DNA from: Lantana camara
Taxonomy: Eukaryota > Streptophyta > Magnoliopsida > Lamiales > Verbenaceae
Length of the DNA: 64,000 nucleotides
Reading direction: 5' to 3'
NCBI GenBank assembly: GCA_037501455.1
Contig: CM074855.1
Coordinates: 35,187,001 to 35,251,000, forward strand
Shown here: positions 12,029-25,550 of the stretch, piece after piece
Layout: each line of letters starts with the position of its first letter
Position numbering within the stretch: position 1 is the first letter of the stretch
The notes under the pieces: generated by a model
Told to the model about the DNA's origin: nothing
Seen by the model: only the letters and a program-made list of their open reading frames with translations
The model's database searches: none
Made by a program: the position numbers and the translations under genes

Positions 12029-14991
12029 AACCGAAAATAAAGCAAGGAAGTCTCCAATACTCCCAAGCAACTCACGCAAAACCAAATTTAAAATCACGTA
12101 AGGCACCCAAAGCAAGCAATAAATATCACCCATATTGATTACCAATTATTCCAAGTAATTTTAACACCATGCAGATCAAAACACTTAACATAAAAAAAAT
12201 ATATAAGTTAAATTTGCATGGATGCATGTATGATGAATGCTATAAGTACCGTTCACCGTAGTAGTAAAATTCAGATTGGTGAGTTGTCATTGTCCACGGT
12301 ATGATCTGTCCCAAATGTAACTCAGTGCCCAGCTTGTCTTGAACCTCTTCAGGGTTCCCCGGTGAAGCGATTGATGAATTCTTTTTGGAGTATTCTTAGA
12401 TTCCTTTTGACTTGTACTGCTTCCAGTTTTCACCATTTCCCTCAATCCTCATTCGCCCAACCAACTCTTTTTAATTAACCATGCTTGGCCTCCCGAATAC
12501 CCTTAGATCATCTGTATCGAAGTTAGACCCATAGCTACTATCTTACTCATATCAAAGTTTAAAATACCCTCGAGAATAACTACCCCTGACCACCTTGACG
12601 AATCAATCCCTACCTAGAGGTATTCGTCATTAGGATCTACCTTAACACAAATCCTTTCCCATCTTCCGTTCATGGTATCCATTCATTCCCTTTGACCCCT
12701 TAAGGTTATATTTGGCATCTAGCTCCACATTTCTGGAATTGAAGATAAAACGTTCTTGATGCGTTCTGAAGTTTGATGTAAATCCTCCAATGATCATCTT
12801 TTCCGGTTTGGTTTCTTCTTAGATTTCCTTCCGAAGTATCGTGGGACTAACCGAAGACTTGATAATATTGTCATTATTGAACCCCCCTATTGGATTACTC
12901 GTGATCGCCATCATTCCATCATATGCCAACTTGATTCGACACTCTCTCTTGTCAATTCTGACTTAGGAGTTTCCAGAAGCTCCCTTATAATTCTGTTATC
13001 CCCAGATCCATGTTCTATACATAGGGATATTCTCCTAGCCATTTCTGTTATACCTAATGAGGGACTCCAACCCGAATTGAGTAACTTAACTCTCCTCTTA
13101 ACAACTTAACCATTCAAGCCGTCTTGTTTATTTCTGATCATCACTAATAGGACTCCCATTTCTTCCTTAATTTGCAATTTCGTTATTCTTTCTGAAATAT
13201 TTCTTCGAGCACCCTTTCAATCGTCCAATTTGTTCCTCGTCGTGCTCTCCCCCTTAAATTTCTGTTGTCCCGGGTTGAACTCCACCGGTTCTTCTTTTAT
13301 CGAAACTCTTGATGAGTAAATCCCATTAGGTGGAGTTTAACTGATATAGAAATCAAAGATTTGGCTTTTCAACTCCTTCCCTAGTTCTCTTGGTGTCCGA
13401 AACTCCTTTCTGAATCTTGTCCGGAACTCTAGTCTCACTTCTCCTTTTGAATTCTTGTTTCCGTTAACCTATACCTTAATAGAAGTTCTTATTTCCCAAA
13501 ATCACCTTCCTTCTAATGTCATCCTATTATTACTCTTCCTCATAACTCAAATGCGGCTCGGTTGAACTGATACTTGATAGTTGAGGAGAAAGGACTTCCC
13601 AGCAAGTAAACACTAAAATGCATGTTGGGTTAAAATGACAATACATGGGTCACGTTTACATCAAGCAATTATACCACCCATTAGCGCAACGAAACCCATT
13701 TAGAAACACACGGATAAAATAAGGTCAAAAGGATAAATAATTAATGTAAAATATGATGCACGTGCTATGAATGCTTTGGAACCTGTCACCGATGTGGGAA
13801 GTTATTAGCTCGGTAGCTTTCCTCGTTCTTCCGATCCCAAGGTCACTTGACCTGGTAATTATTCCTTGCCTTTCCCACGGTCTTCGAGACTTCCATACAT
13901 CTTTGTAAATCAACTTGTATCTTCCACTGTTCGAGATTGCAATTTCTTGATCCCTAATTTTTCCACGTCCACTGAGTTAGCATCTACACTTCTTCTCGTA
14001 ATTCGACCTTTACTTCTAATCGTCACCTTAATCAAGAATCCCGTGCCTATCCTTTGTAGATTCAATTCATCTCCAATTGCTTATACTTGAGCACATGATT
14101 TCCTTTCTTTCCCGTTTCCATTTGTTGCTCCATATCTTCCAATTTAACCTCACAACATGACAATTCAGCTTGGATTGGAAAAATGAACTCAAATCCTGTT
14201 CTCCATATCGCCACCTTCCCTCTATTCGTGTTTACCCAAATGCTTGCCTTCTAGAACCCGACTTCTAATCACTAGGCTTAGTTCGAACTCCTTCTTGGTA
14301 GACCCTTGATGCATAACCTCTACCGGACCCCTGTTATCTCTACTCCTCTTAATTTCTAGTACCTCTTCTATGATCCAAATCTGGGACCAATATATCTTCA
14401 AGGTTTTGTTCCCTTCATTCCTTAGGTTGCACGATCCTGTTGAATCCAATTAATGCACTTCAAGTAGTGAATTCACATAAGTTGTTCTTCTGAGTCACAA
14501 CCATCTTTTGATTAACTCCTATTCCCCCAAATGTTCCTCTGCCATCGCATCGCCAAGGTCGAACCTCCCATTCTGAATCCCAACCGTTAATTTCAACTCA
14601 GTCTACAAAGCCACACACTAGCATTCTCCACATTCCTCCCCGGGCATCCTTCCTATCTTCCGTGCCTCCGAAGGAATTGTAATAGATTGTTGGGATCATA
14701 GAACTTGGCCGTGGTCTGATATCATCTTTATAACCTGGAAATCATAACTCATTTCAAGAGTAGATGCATGCGATTAGTGCATGCTCATGGAACATATTCG
14801 ATACGAAAGACAAGAATCCGTATAAGATGCAACAAGTGATTCAACAAAATTCAAAAAGGAAAGCCTAATTCATGTTCAAGATCGATGCAATGCACACATT
14901 CACAAGTTGTTCCTATGCCGTGCGACCTAACTGACTCAGACATGACTCAAGAACACCGGTTTTGCAACCGGGCTCTGATACCACTTAAGGA

Positions 14992-17900
14992 TGTAGCACC
15001 CCGCACGTGAGGCACCACATCCCCCGTACTATGGCTCAACACGAGTAACGAAACAGCAAATCCGCACCCGTATCAAACCATAGCGAACGGGAGACAAACA
15101 TAAAAACCTTCCTAAGCTAGGCGGAACTAGACCCTGCAATGATAATCAATCAACAAAATATAATGCATCAACAAGCCCAATTCAAACATACGAATCATAA
15201 GTATAATTGGGCACTTCAGGCCTCTTTTAAAAAAAAATCACAGCAAAACTCAGTAAAACCAATTTCATAATAAATACATAGGTATCCAATTTCATGATAT
15301 AACTGAAATGAATTATACATAATTCCAATACATGAATGAGTGAAGAGACTCTCCTAATCTAACTCGACTCACTTAAAGACTCCAAACACCTCCGCCTAGC
15401 TCGAAACTCCAAAGATCAAACCTGCACACTAAAAAGATTGGGGAGGGAAAGGGGTCAGTCTCTAGAAGACTGAGTGAGCAGGAGCGATATACATATATAT
15501 ATAAAACATGCACATGCGAGTCATAAATCCCGAGCAAGGTTTTGGTTGCGATTAGTTCCCAAAAAGGGCAAGAAAATAGAGAGACAATGCTCGATCTTTA
15601 CGACTAATTCATATTAAATTCAATACATTCATAAATCATACATAAATATAAGGCTCGGCGAGTGAGCGTGCACAATCTCCATCCAAACTCCGACCGTGTA
15701 CGACAAATATCATTAATATATTGATTAAGCGATCATGCAATATATCATAATACACACAGACCATAAATCATGTCCTAAATATATTGTTTGGGCAATCCGA
15801 TTCCCGGCCTTCCCGCACAGTGCCTATCAATCGATAATCAATCAGTCAATCAATCATTTCAATCATAAATAAGTTCCAACCTTCTTCCTCCGGGTTGGTG
15901 GTGGGTTTGCAAGGCCCGACCACCCAATCATTGACCAAAAGGGGTTACATGACTCCCCAGATGGCACTCAGCTCCCTTTCCCCGCCAATCTCCTGACGAG
16001 GTCCGGTACCGCTGTTCAATAGTGGGACTAGTGTGAGGGTTTACCTTCAGCCCTTGCCTCCTCGGGTCCCCACTCACACCAAGCCCCTGGGCCCCATTCT
16101 GTGCAATCAATCAATCATTCTTTCTCGCCAAAGCATTTGATTCATAAGAATCATGCCATATTTCATAATCCATTTGAAAAGGGGTTTACTCGATCAATAC
16201 ATACTATAAGAATCATACCTTACCGTGTAATTCGGCCTATGCTATATACGTACCTATCCGTGTCATCCTATTCCGTAGCTAGCATGAAGACACACGGTTT
16301 GGAGCATAGCCTCATTACAAAACCATTTTTATGTTTATATACGCTCATACGCATAATTCAGAAGGATTTACTCGATAACTTCATTTGAAAATTATATATA
16401 TATAATCATAAGGTTTTGGCCAAAGCTTTTCACGTAAGGGTTGTAGGGTTTGTTACATAGCTAAAACAAAAACCACCCTCACCTGAACCGTGAAGTTACA
16501 AGGATCGAGCACCAAGTGCCTGAACGATCAAAAGCTCTCCACCCTGGAGACAAACTGTACAAAAGACCACAAGACGTGTTCGTGAGACTCGAGACTCCAT
16601 ATGAACCATATATGACGCACGGCAATGCTCAAGCATGATATGAAGGCATAAAGTTCATATTAAGGCATTTAAATCATATAACCAATTCATTCACTTGTTC
16701 ATTCATTTTCATTCAGTTCATCGATTCATATCTCCAATCAATTTCAATTCAAGAATCCAAATAGGAACATAGAACATGTTCACGCTCTCCCAACACGCTA
16801 CTACATACTTCACATTACATAACATAACATATTCCCAAGGTTTGACAACAAGGAGAAGTCATACGATATAGAAAATAAGTGATGCGATTCATAAACGACA
16901 TATAAACACACATAAACGGCATTAAGGAAAAGCATGCCTATAACACATCCAAATGCCATGAAATTAAACCACAATACTCCTAACATATAGTAAAACAAGT
17001 TCATAGTTCAACACAAAAGGAGATAAAGCCATTCAAGAGGTGAAACAAATCAAAACCCGAAAAGGAAGCAACACGGACTGCACAGGGGAAGGGACACGGG
17101 GGTGTCACCAACCCTAGCCAAACTGGGCCACGGGCGTGGCTCAGTACAGAGCTGACCAGAAGGTGTGACACGCCCGTGTCTCACTCTTATGAGTAAATGA
17201 GACACGGGGGTGTCACGGTACAGAACTAAAACCGTTCACAAAGTTAAACCGGCAAAACTGATCCCTTACAAACTCAATCCAAAAACATACCAAATGAATT
17301 CCAAATGCTCTGAAACTTAATATACAACATATTTGGCATGTTATGAACATTTTTCATTTAGAGTGAAAAGGCTAAATCACACGTTAAGATCATCGAATCC
17401 ATGCAACAAAACTGGGTCGCCAAAATCGTACATATGAGCCCTAATGATTCCATCATGCCTTGATCAAGTACTTAGGGGTTGAATTTGGATCTGAAACTTT
17501 GGGGAATGCATGATAACATACTAAACAACTAATATACATCATATATATGCAAAATGGCACAATTTAAAGCACATTAGGGTGACCAACAACCACACACAGG
17601 CAATAGCAACAAATCTGTCATGAAGCATGCATAAAAACAGGCCATGTACTTCGGTTTTGAGGCTTCAAATGGATCCAAATACTTGAAACATGAATGTTAA
17701 CATATAAAGTAATGAGTGTACATCAACTCCATGCAATTTCACACGAAATGGAGACCATTTGATCAAGCAACAACACAATATTTCACACAGCAATTCGAAA
17801 ACAGGGGAAGTAGTTTGATCATCAAGTTTGGAACTCCATATCTCATAATTTCATTAAAGGGTCAAGAGATGAAATCCTCCTAATATCATATACTATCAGT

Positions 17901-19039
17901 TAGGAAAGAAATGGGTCAAGAAACAAGTTCATATGATCATGTATAAGCAAGAAAATCAGCCACACAAGCAAACAAGATCATAAGTGCAAATTTCCCCAAA
18001 AACCCTATTCATGCTCTTAGCCCAAACCCTAACCAAAACTGATCCAAATCATGATGTAAGAAGATGAAATCAAGCATAATAGAGTATAGAAGACATAAGT
18101 ATTCATACCTTAAAGATTTGGTGAAGAAAAATGGTGATTTGAGCTCAAAATCACAAAAGGGCCAAGGTTTCCTTCTCTTCTCCTCTACCTCTCTCTCTCG
18201 ATCAGTAGCTGCAGAAAAGGGAGATATTTCTCTCAGTTTTTCAGAGCTAAAGGGGAATAAAAAGGCTTAACCCAAGGTACACAAGTCATGGTTAATCTTT
18301 GGTTAGGTTTGGTTAAGTAAAAAGGGTCCCACCAAGGAGACTAGTCAACAAAAGGAGCTCTTCTTGCACGAGTTGTCCGTTACGGTTGGATTTCGAAGGT
18401 CTTAATGATTTCAAAAAGGTATGAGGCTTGTTCCATTGTCTCCAAATCGTCGATACGAAGGCAACGGAGGTGTCGGAATTCGAATCCGAATTCCCGAGCT
18501 CAAGATATCACGTACGGAACCAAGGGTGCGCTAATTGCTCGTTAGCCCCCGATTTGGTTCCACAATCAAAATTAAATTCGTAAACACGTCAAATGAATCC
18601 GAAAACATAAACCGAGCATAGAGCCATGTTCATAACACACATATTTACAACATATTAAATTTTCACGACATTTCGGTATCAATACATATATGAACAAAGC
18701 ACAAATAGAACACTCATGCGCATGAACAATTTCATATTGTTATAAATGAATTACTAAAACTTAAATTCCATATTAAATGAATTTAAAGCCAACTAATAAC
18801 ATGTTGAAATTGATTAACAGAATTACCGAAATAGTTAAGGTAACATGAAACCTTAATTAAGAAATTAAACACTAAATATCAAAGTAGAATAAAATGAATT
18901 AAATTAAAGTAACAATAGTTTATAGTTTAAGTCAAATATAAACATTTATAAACGATTAATCATATAATTAAATAATTAATCTGCGCAATTTATAAACAAA
19001 TACGTCACATTATTATTACTGAAAAACTGGGGCGTTACA
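14992..19039 (-). mobile_element. 5' LTR of element C
   Basis: Same length as the left LTR and about 99.6% identical by eye. It adjoins the PBS complement (14971..14983), so it is the 5' LTR. The palindrome cluster repeats at 17093..17214 and the GGAGAT hairpin at 15980..16001. Confidence 0.93.
17093..17214 (-). repeat. Palindrome cluster of LTR C (right copy)
   Basis: The same four 14-bp dyads as at 9889..10010, shifted by 7204 bp (17093, 17127, 17167, 17201). All four are unchanged; the only nearby differences between the two LTRs fall between the dyads. Confidence 0.85.
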
Positions 19040-19044
19040 CATGA

Positions 19045-21319
19045 ACATGCACCAAACGCCCCATGCATCGATATTTCTTGCAAATTGTATTTTTATTTCA
19101 GGATGTCGTTCCAATACCAACGAGCAACACCGGGAAAAGGAAAAGGACAAAGGAAACTAGTTCCTCCGCTCTACAAGAGGTTTAGGGAATTTTGATACTC
19201 CGGAGTTGTTTGATGGTGATGATGACGTAAGATCGAGAAAGGCTTGTCCGAGATATCAGGGTTGGAATATTTGTTTGGGAATATTCCAAGAAAGGTAAGG
19301 TACACAACCCGATTAATTCAAGGTTGAACTCCGAAGTAATTCAAGAAAATGAAGTCAAAATTCGAAGAATCCGGGAAGAGTTCACTTGGGAGTTTTTTTT
19401 TTTTACTAGGAAATTTTGCTACAATACATCCCTCCAAGTGCAATGGCAAGAAAACTTCGAGAATTCTCAAATCTTGAATGAGAATTGAAGAATATGGTCG
19501 ATTTTATGATGGAACTTAGGAGATCGGGAGCCGAGGAAGATTGCCCTAAAATCCAGCTTTTCTACAAGAGCATAGAGAAGGAATTTAGAGAACAATTCAA
19601 GACTCATGGTGCATACTTGGTCGCAAGGGAGTAACGAACTAGTTCAAGTAAAGATGGATAGACAATGGTTCGAATCTCACACTTCTTATGTAGGATAAGA
19701 ACCCGGTTCGAGTTCTAGTCCGAGAAAGAGGTCCGAAATACAAGAGAAATCTCAAGAACTTCAAGGTGTCACTAATACCAAGCAAAAGAATATTTCATTG
19801 TCGAAGTTGGAGAAAATTTTGAAGAAAATCTGGGGATTGTTTCAAGTGCCGAGAGTTAGAAGAATTAGAAGACATAATGATAGTTGCCGAAGAATAAGAA
19901 TTTGAGACCTTCAAAGCACCGTGACTTCAAGATCCCGGTTCAAGTGCAAGGTGACATCTTGAAAAATTAAGGAAGTTGATACCGAACTCGACATATTCAC
20001 CATGGTGAACTGTACACGAAGCATTCATGGCATTACATACATGCATATTTTAAATTCGGGGAATCCCACTTGTTTGCTCTTCTCTTCTCGTTGTTTCTCT
20101 CTGTTGTCTGTTGTTTCTTATTGTTGCTTGTGTTGTTGCTCTTTCCGTGTGAGCTCTCTTCTTGGAGAGAGTTTTGGTGAGGAGAGCGCTCGAGAGTTCG
20201 GTGAGTTATGAGGGCCTAGTTTGGTGGACTTGTTGAAGACGCCTTGTTGAGGTACGGAGCCACCTTAGGCGTAGGTTGGTTGTTCGAGTGTTGTATCGAG
20301 TTGTTGATTGGTTCTAGAAGGTTCGTTCAGGGCTCAACGATATTTTCGGGTAATAGATTGAAGGCTGACCTATTTATATCCTTCGTGGAAGCAGTTGGTT
20401 AATCCGGGACGGTGCGACGAGCTACGTGACTTACCTTTGGAATAACCAAAGGGTCTAGTCAAGATCGAGGAGACAAAGATCGTAGAAAGACTTTCTCGAG
20501 GATTCCTTGAAGGTTGGAATTCATTACCACCCGAGAGGGACCTTGAGGTTGTCGTGATCATTATCCCGGAGTTGACTTTGTTTGAAGATTCCCTACCGGA
20601 TGGCTCTAACTTAGTTGTTGGAGTTGAGGGAGTAGTTCGATGAGCTATTAGAAGGTGGTTTCATCCATTCCAGTGCTTCTTTGTGGAGTACTTTAGTCCT
20701 GTTTAAGAAGAATACGGGACTTAGGATGAATATAAATTACCGTGAGCTACACAGGTTAACTGTGGAGAAAATACCCTTTGCTCGTTTCGAGGAGTTGGTG
20801 GTTCGTTCTCCTTCAGAGTTTCGTGGGTGGATCCAATGTGGTTTCTACAGGGGTATTGTCGACTACATGTTCAGGTAGAAGAAAAAAGATGTTGCGGACT
20901 TAGTGTAGCAATGTCCAATGTGCCATCGGTTGAAGACCGAGCATCAAGAATCGGAAGGATTCCCTAACTACTTCTGAATTCTATTTGGAAGTGGTAGCAA
21001 ATGGCCGAGGACTTCGTGTCCGGTTTGCTAAGACCAATGAGATCTCACGAGAATCGAAAGGGTTGCTCGTTTCAACTAGTTGACCTACTTTCTCTAGCAA
21101 GGGTGTTTGATGAGAGTTCCGAGATCTTTGTGGTTTGGAAGAGGAGATCCTAGAGGCGAAGTTTCCACCAATCCTTACGGTGGGATTTGAAAATCCGAGA
21201 AGCCACTTGAAGACTGGATCAGAGTGGCACAGAGGAAGTGTGAAGCTGAGTTCGTTCTCAGAGTTGCTCAAGACCTTGTTTTAAGACCTGAGGACAGGTC
21301 CTTTTGAAGAGGGAAAGGT
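19045..21319 (+). pseudogene. Degenerate gag-pol remnant of element A
   Basis: Polypyrimidine plus TTTCAG ends at 19101, just before ATG 19103, a likely 3' splice site for a leader intron. The frame then reads about 30 residues of a basic gag-like start and stops at 19193. Around 20640..20805 a frame matches the N-terminal RT block of Ty3/gypsy pol (LVLFKK..GLRM..NYRELHRLTVEK). It runs without break into integrase-like sequence with the KKKDVADLV and CPMCHRLKTEHQ zinc-binding half (about 20876..20965), so most of RT, RNase H and the YVDD region have been deleted. A purine-rich PPT (21306..21319) precedes the 3' LTR, and a stem-loop GACCTG-AGGA-CAGGTC lies at 21285..21300. It is non-functional. 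Confidence 0.8.
21285..21300 (+). other. AGGA-loop stem-loop beside PPT of element A
   Basis: A perfect 6-bp stem GACCTG/CAGGTC closes the loop AGGA, directly upstream of the PPT. It has the same placement and loop as in element C but an unrelated stem. Confidence 0.7.
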
Positions 21320-24143
21320 TGTAGCATCCTGATTATTCGGCCGTACAGGTACGCCGTTTTGAGAGTGATACGTGCACTTTTAAATTATTCATTTATGTCT
21401 TTCCATGTTTATTAAATTGTTTATATGCCTAATTGATTATTCGAACGTATTATTTGTGACGTTTTGTTATGTATTTGGTCGTTTTTGCCCTGTTTGATCC
21501 CTCATCTTGATCCGTTTCACCCCGTTTTCATTCCTAATTATGTGACATTATAAACTTTCTTACGTGCTCGTTTTTCATTTTTGAGTTCGTTTGATACGGT
21601 ACTTGAATAGTTTTATTTGTTAAGGGACACAAGGGTCTAACTCGTTTTAGCACACCTCGTGTTCCGGAAGGCGTAACTTGAGTTTGGGAATTCAGATTCG
21701 AATTCCGGAAGAAGTGTTGGAATCTTAATGAAGAACGAAAGATAAAGAATCTGGTTTTGTATTTTTCTAAGCCCGTTTGAACCTCCAAATTTTGCCCGAA
21801 CCGAGACCCATGTGACAGATTCGCCACCTTCGCCCGTTTTGCTCATATCCGACCCGTTTCTTAACCAAATCGCCCCATATTTGAACCCATTTGACCCTAA
21901 TTAAACCCTCTTCCACCCTTTTTGCCCCACATTTCGTTTCAGCCAAGGTAAAAGAGAGAAAAGAAGCAGCAACCCCAGATAGAGAGGGAGAAGGGGATTT
22001 TATACTATTCACTTTTGCCATTTCTTGCTCCATACACCTCCGATTCGCCTCAAATTCGAAAGGTAAGTCCGAAATCTTGTCCTCCATCTTCTCCTCTTTC
22101 TTTTAAGTGCTCTTTTCTAAATTTCATGGAGTTTCAAGCATGCTATGGATAAAATGATGAATAGTAAGGGTTTGTAGAGAATTTGAAGAAATTGCATGAA
22201 TTCTTGTGTTTTCTTTTGAATTTATGCATGAATATTGATTTCAAGATATCCCTCAACACTTGAATGAACTGATTTTGTATGTTAATTGAGGATTCTTGAG
22301 GTTTTCATTTGAAGAACTTGGAGGTTTTGTATGAAAATGGCATGAATTCAGTCTCTTGCACTTACCTTGTGATATGTGGATGTTTTTGTGCAGAATTTGA
22401 GCTCTTTATACATGAATTATATGTTCCTAACTTGTCTTAATGTGTTATCTTGTATTAGGATGAGTTTTGGTTGGTTTTATAACTTCATACCTTGTTTGTT
22501 TGCCTTGCATGTAATTTTCTTGCTCTTTTTATGAAGTTTATGCATTGCTAACATATTATATGACGTGTTATGAGTGTTGCATGAAATCTATGAATTCGTC
22601 TAACGTGAAATATGTGAATTATGATTTAATGTGATTTAATATGACTTCATATGACCTAAATGATATTTCGTTGCATTCTTTAAGCATCATTTGCATCCAT
22701 ATGCATTTACGTACGTCTAAGTGGTGCATTTTGAGTCTAAGTTCATCGTTTAGTCTTTGTTTTGTCCTTAGGTTCATTCCGTGGGTGACGAGGAGGTCCC
22801 TTAGAGGTGTTTTGGGTTTGTCTCGTTCGGTTTGGTCGACAAGGTGATGTTTCTTTCTTTTAGTTATTATGACCTACAACTCTAAATATGTTTTAAGCCT
22901 GCATGCGATTTACGTATATATATATATATATATATATATTTAGATACGTGTTTGTTATGTACTTTTTTGGAATTAGCCCATTTGTTATGAAACGTTTGAA
23001 AAACACTTTTATGTATACGTAAGTTATATTTTCGTTTATTTGTTTTGAAAATAGCGAGTTATGGCTGTGAAAGATAAGTCTGATTTTCGAAAAATATGAA
23101 CTTATGATTTATGAACTATGAACTAGGCCCCAGAGATTTGTACAAAGGAGCCCCGGGACAGGGTTGGGCCGTCGGGTCACTCCCAAGTATGGTCTCCACA
23201 CTTAGGATCACCTCGGAACCCACTAGAAGGTTAGTGTGGGATGGAATCCTTGGGCGTGAGTGTCATGAAATTCACGACCCTGACATATTAGTGCGGATGG
23301 TTAGGGTGTGCACAACCCTTCCATCACCCGGAGAAGAGGTATGTTTGTGTGACTTTGTTTTAGTTGGAATTCCGTTTATGTTTATGAATTTTGAACGGAG
23401 TTAGGTGGTCTGAAACTCGTACTCACCGAGTTGTGTGATTTTGTTTATGAAAATGGTTCGTGAAACGGGAGTGGATTCCTAATTTATAAAATTTGGCGAT
23501 TTTGGCCTTCGGCCTACTCTTTTATATATAACTAATATCACGTGCTAAAATGTTTTAGATTGCAGAAACCATGCCCCGGTTCATGAGCTTTTATGACTTT
23601 GAATATGCTCTGCTTTATGTATATGTACGCATGAGTGTGTTAGCCCCCTCACCTGTCTTTAAAACTGACCCCTCCTCGTTGTCTTGTTTTCCCCCTTTGT
23701 TTCTTTGAGTTTGCAGTTGCAGGTTTTCGTTCGGGAGTTTGAGCTAGGCGGTGGTCGTCTTTTGGGTCTTTAGTTTTAGTACCGAATCTCATGCATTTTG
23801 ATTAGCTTACTTTTGTATTTTGAACTTATGAACTTATGTATATGAATTAAATTTTGAACTTTTGAATTTGTATAATTTATTTGGCCCGGGATGGGCATGT
23901 TTGTATATCTTATAATTATTTGAATTAGTTGGATATTATTCGTATGTTTGACGATCCTTATGCTTCCGCATATAATTTAATTTTGTCGCGCACTCTGAAT
24001 TAGGGTCTAGACCGCCTAGCTTAGGTGTGATTTTGTTTGTCACCCATTCGCCGTGGCTTGATGCATGAGCAGAGTCTCTATTTCGTTACACGTGTCAGGG
24101 TTATGGTGCGGGGATGTAGTGCTCTGCGCTCCGGGGTGCTACA
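21320..24143 (+). mobile_element. 3' LTR of element A
   Basis: It begins TGTAGCATCC and ends GGGGTGCTACA, 2824 bp. It lacks about 545 bp present in the 5' LTR; the junction is at about 22478, where GGTTTTAT jumps to AACTTCATACC. The missing part includes the palindrome cluster. A donor-like AAAG|GTAAGT is at 22062/22063. It lands in the N-terminal part of the Ulp1-like gene; GTGAA follows, but the matching TSD is outside the window. Confidence 0.92.
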
Positions 24144-25336
24144 GTGAAGGTTAGGAGAAGGATGAAGGTGAGGAGAAGGCAGTAGAGGAGGAGAAGGCTG
24201 AAGAGGGTGTGAAGCTTTCGGGATGAGATTCTGTTGATGAAACCATTTGTAACATTTTAACTAATTTGAAAGATGAATGGAGAGTTGCTGATGATGAGGT
24301 TGAGCGAGTTGTTGCTGATGAGGTTGAGCGAGATGTTGTGCTTGTTTCTCTAGATGTTGTTGAGTTCCCTCATGAAGTAGTTCATGTTGCTGAAGATGCT
24401 GATGGTGATGATTTTGTTGCCCCAATATATTCTGTTGACAAAGATTTAAAGTCGCTGCAGGGTAGAAAGGACTTTGATGGGGTTGCATCTTTGAACGATG
24501 AAGCCCTTACAATGATTGATGGGATGATTGATGCCTACTCTACGACGTTCAAGTAAGTTGTTCTTAATACATAATTAGTTTAGTAATTTGTAAATCAATT
24601 TTGTTTCAATATGTAATTTTTTTTTTCCAGTGATAAGGTGGTATATGTCAGTGGCGATGATACTCGGGTGTTTGTGAGTGATATTCTGAGATTGCTATAA
24701 GGTCAGTCCATGAATCAACGGGTGTTCGAGGCTTATTTTGATATTTTGATGGGTAGTGAATATATTCCCGAAAAATCCCACAAAATCTATTGTGCTTTTT
24801 CATTTCTCAAGCAGCATATAATAGGTTTAGTGAAGGAATCCAAGGGAAACCACTATCTGTTGAATAAGAAGATGGGTAAATTTCTTGAAAACCCGAATTT
24901 GAGGAAATATGCGTTGTTGCAACTGGAAATGCTCAACAGTGATGTCATCAACCAATACCGGTACATTATATCCCCATTGCACACGATAAATCATTGGCAT
25001 TTGGTTGTGTACAACACAAGGGAGATGAAGTTCTTTGCACACAACTCCATGAGTTCTCCTATAACACATCATGCGGAGAAGGTATAGAGTTGTTTCATGA
25101 AATCATATTGAGAATATAAGGGTATTGCCACAATTACGGCAGCAGAAATGTACCCGCACCCCACTATCTTCCGTAGTCAAGCACCAGAAAGCTTGGATTG
25201 TGGGACATTCATTTGCCTCTACGTGGAGTCATCTGCAAAGGACAACGTAGAGATAAAGAAGTTTGCAAAAGGAATCCCCATCGCCAAATACCGTGTACAT
25301 ATCGCCCATTGCATATTGAAATATAGTTGTCAGTAG
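24144..25336 (+). pseudogene. Ulp1/SENP-like (C48) cysteine protease, broken
   Basis: Family role: SUMO-type isopeptidase; transposon-borne copies are common in plants. The front is cut by element A at 24143. An acidic, Glu/Asp/Val-rich stretch (24266..24550) ends at donor AA|GTAAGT, and the reading resumes after a T-rich tract and CAG at about 24630. TAA at 24698 stops the frame before QSMNQRVFEAYFD. The protease core follows (to about 25081), with catalytic-type His in NHWHLVVYN and Asn where the family usually has Asp (FFAHNSM). A small intron (GTATAG.., about 25082..25145) leads to an exon with the active-site block SLDCGTFICLYVES, ending 25336. The in-frame stop, 5' truncation and Asp-to-Asn change argue against activity. 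Confidence 0.75.
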
Positions 25337-25550
25337 TTGTGAATGTTACGTAATTTGTATGAATGAACTAATAACTTTTTACTTTGTACTTGTTAACTAT
25401 TTTTTTGACACATTTTATAGTGAATGACAATGGTTGATTCTGAACTATAAGGAACAGTTTCTTGAGTGATGTAGGGGTATTGCATAACTAAATTCACAAT
25501 TTATGGAGTTTAGAATTGGTAATGCGCAATAGCTGAACTCACAGTTTGTA

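Larger units (their letters stand above)
11836..14991 (-). mobile_element. Non-coding interior of element C with PPT and PBS
   Basis: The plus strand reads ATCTCTCCCCCTTAA at 11836..11850, which is the PPT of a minus-strand element. GGCTCTGATACCA at 14971..14983 is the complement of the iMet PBS, next to the right LTR. Between them only short, unconvincing reading frames occur and I recognise no gag or pol motif. Tandem hairpins lie at 11895..12028 and a PPT-side stem-loop at 11854..11871. Confidence 0.85.
7788..19039 (-). mobile_element. Element C: complete non-autonomous LARD-type Ty3/gypsy element
   Basis: Two direct LTRs of equal length (4048 bp: 7788..11835 and 14992..19039) flank a 3156-bp interior with no retroviral ORF. 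The 5-bp TSD CATGA lies at 7783..7787 and 19040..19044. PBS and PPT show it is inserted in minus orientation, inside the leader of element A. By eye the two LTRs differ at about 17 substitutions and no indels (about 0.4%), so the insertion is recent. Long LTRs plus a non-coding interior fit the LARD class. It would need enzymes from a related autonomous Tekay-like element. Confidence 0.95.
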
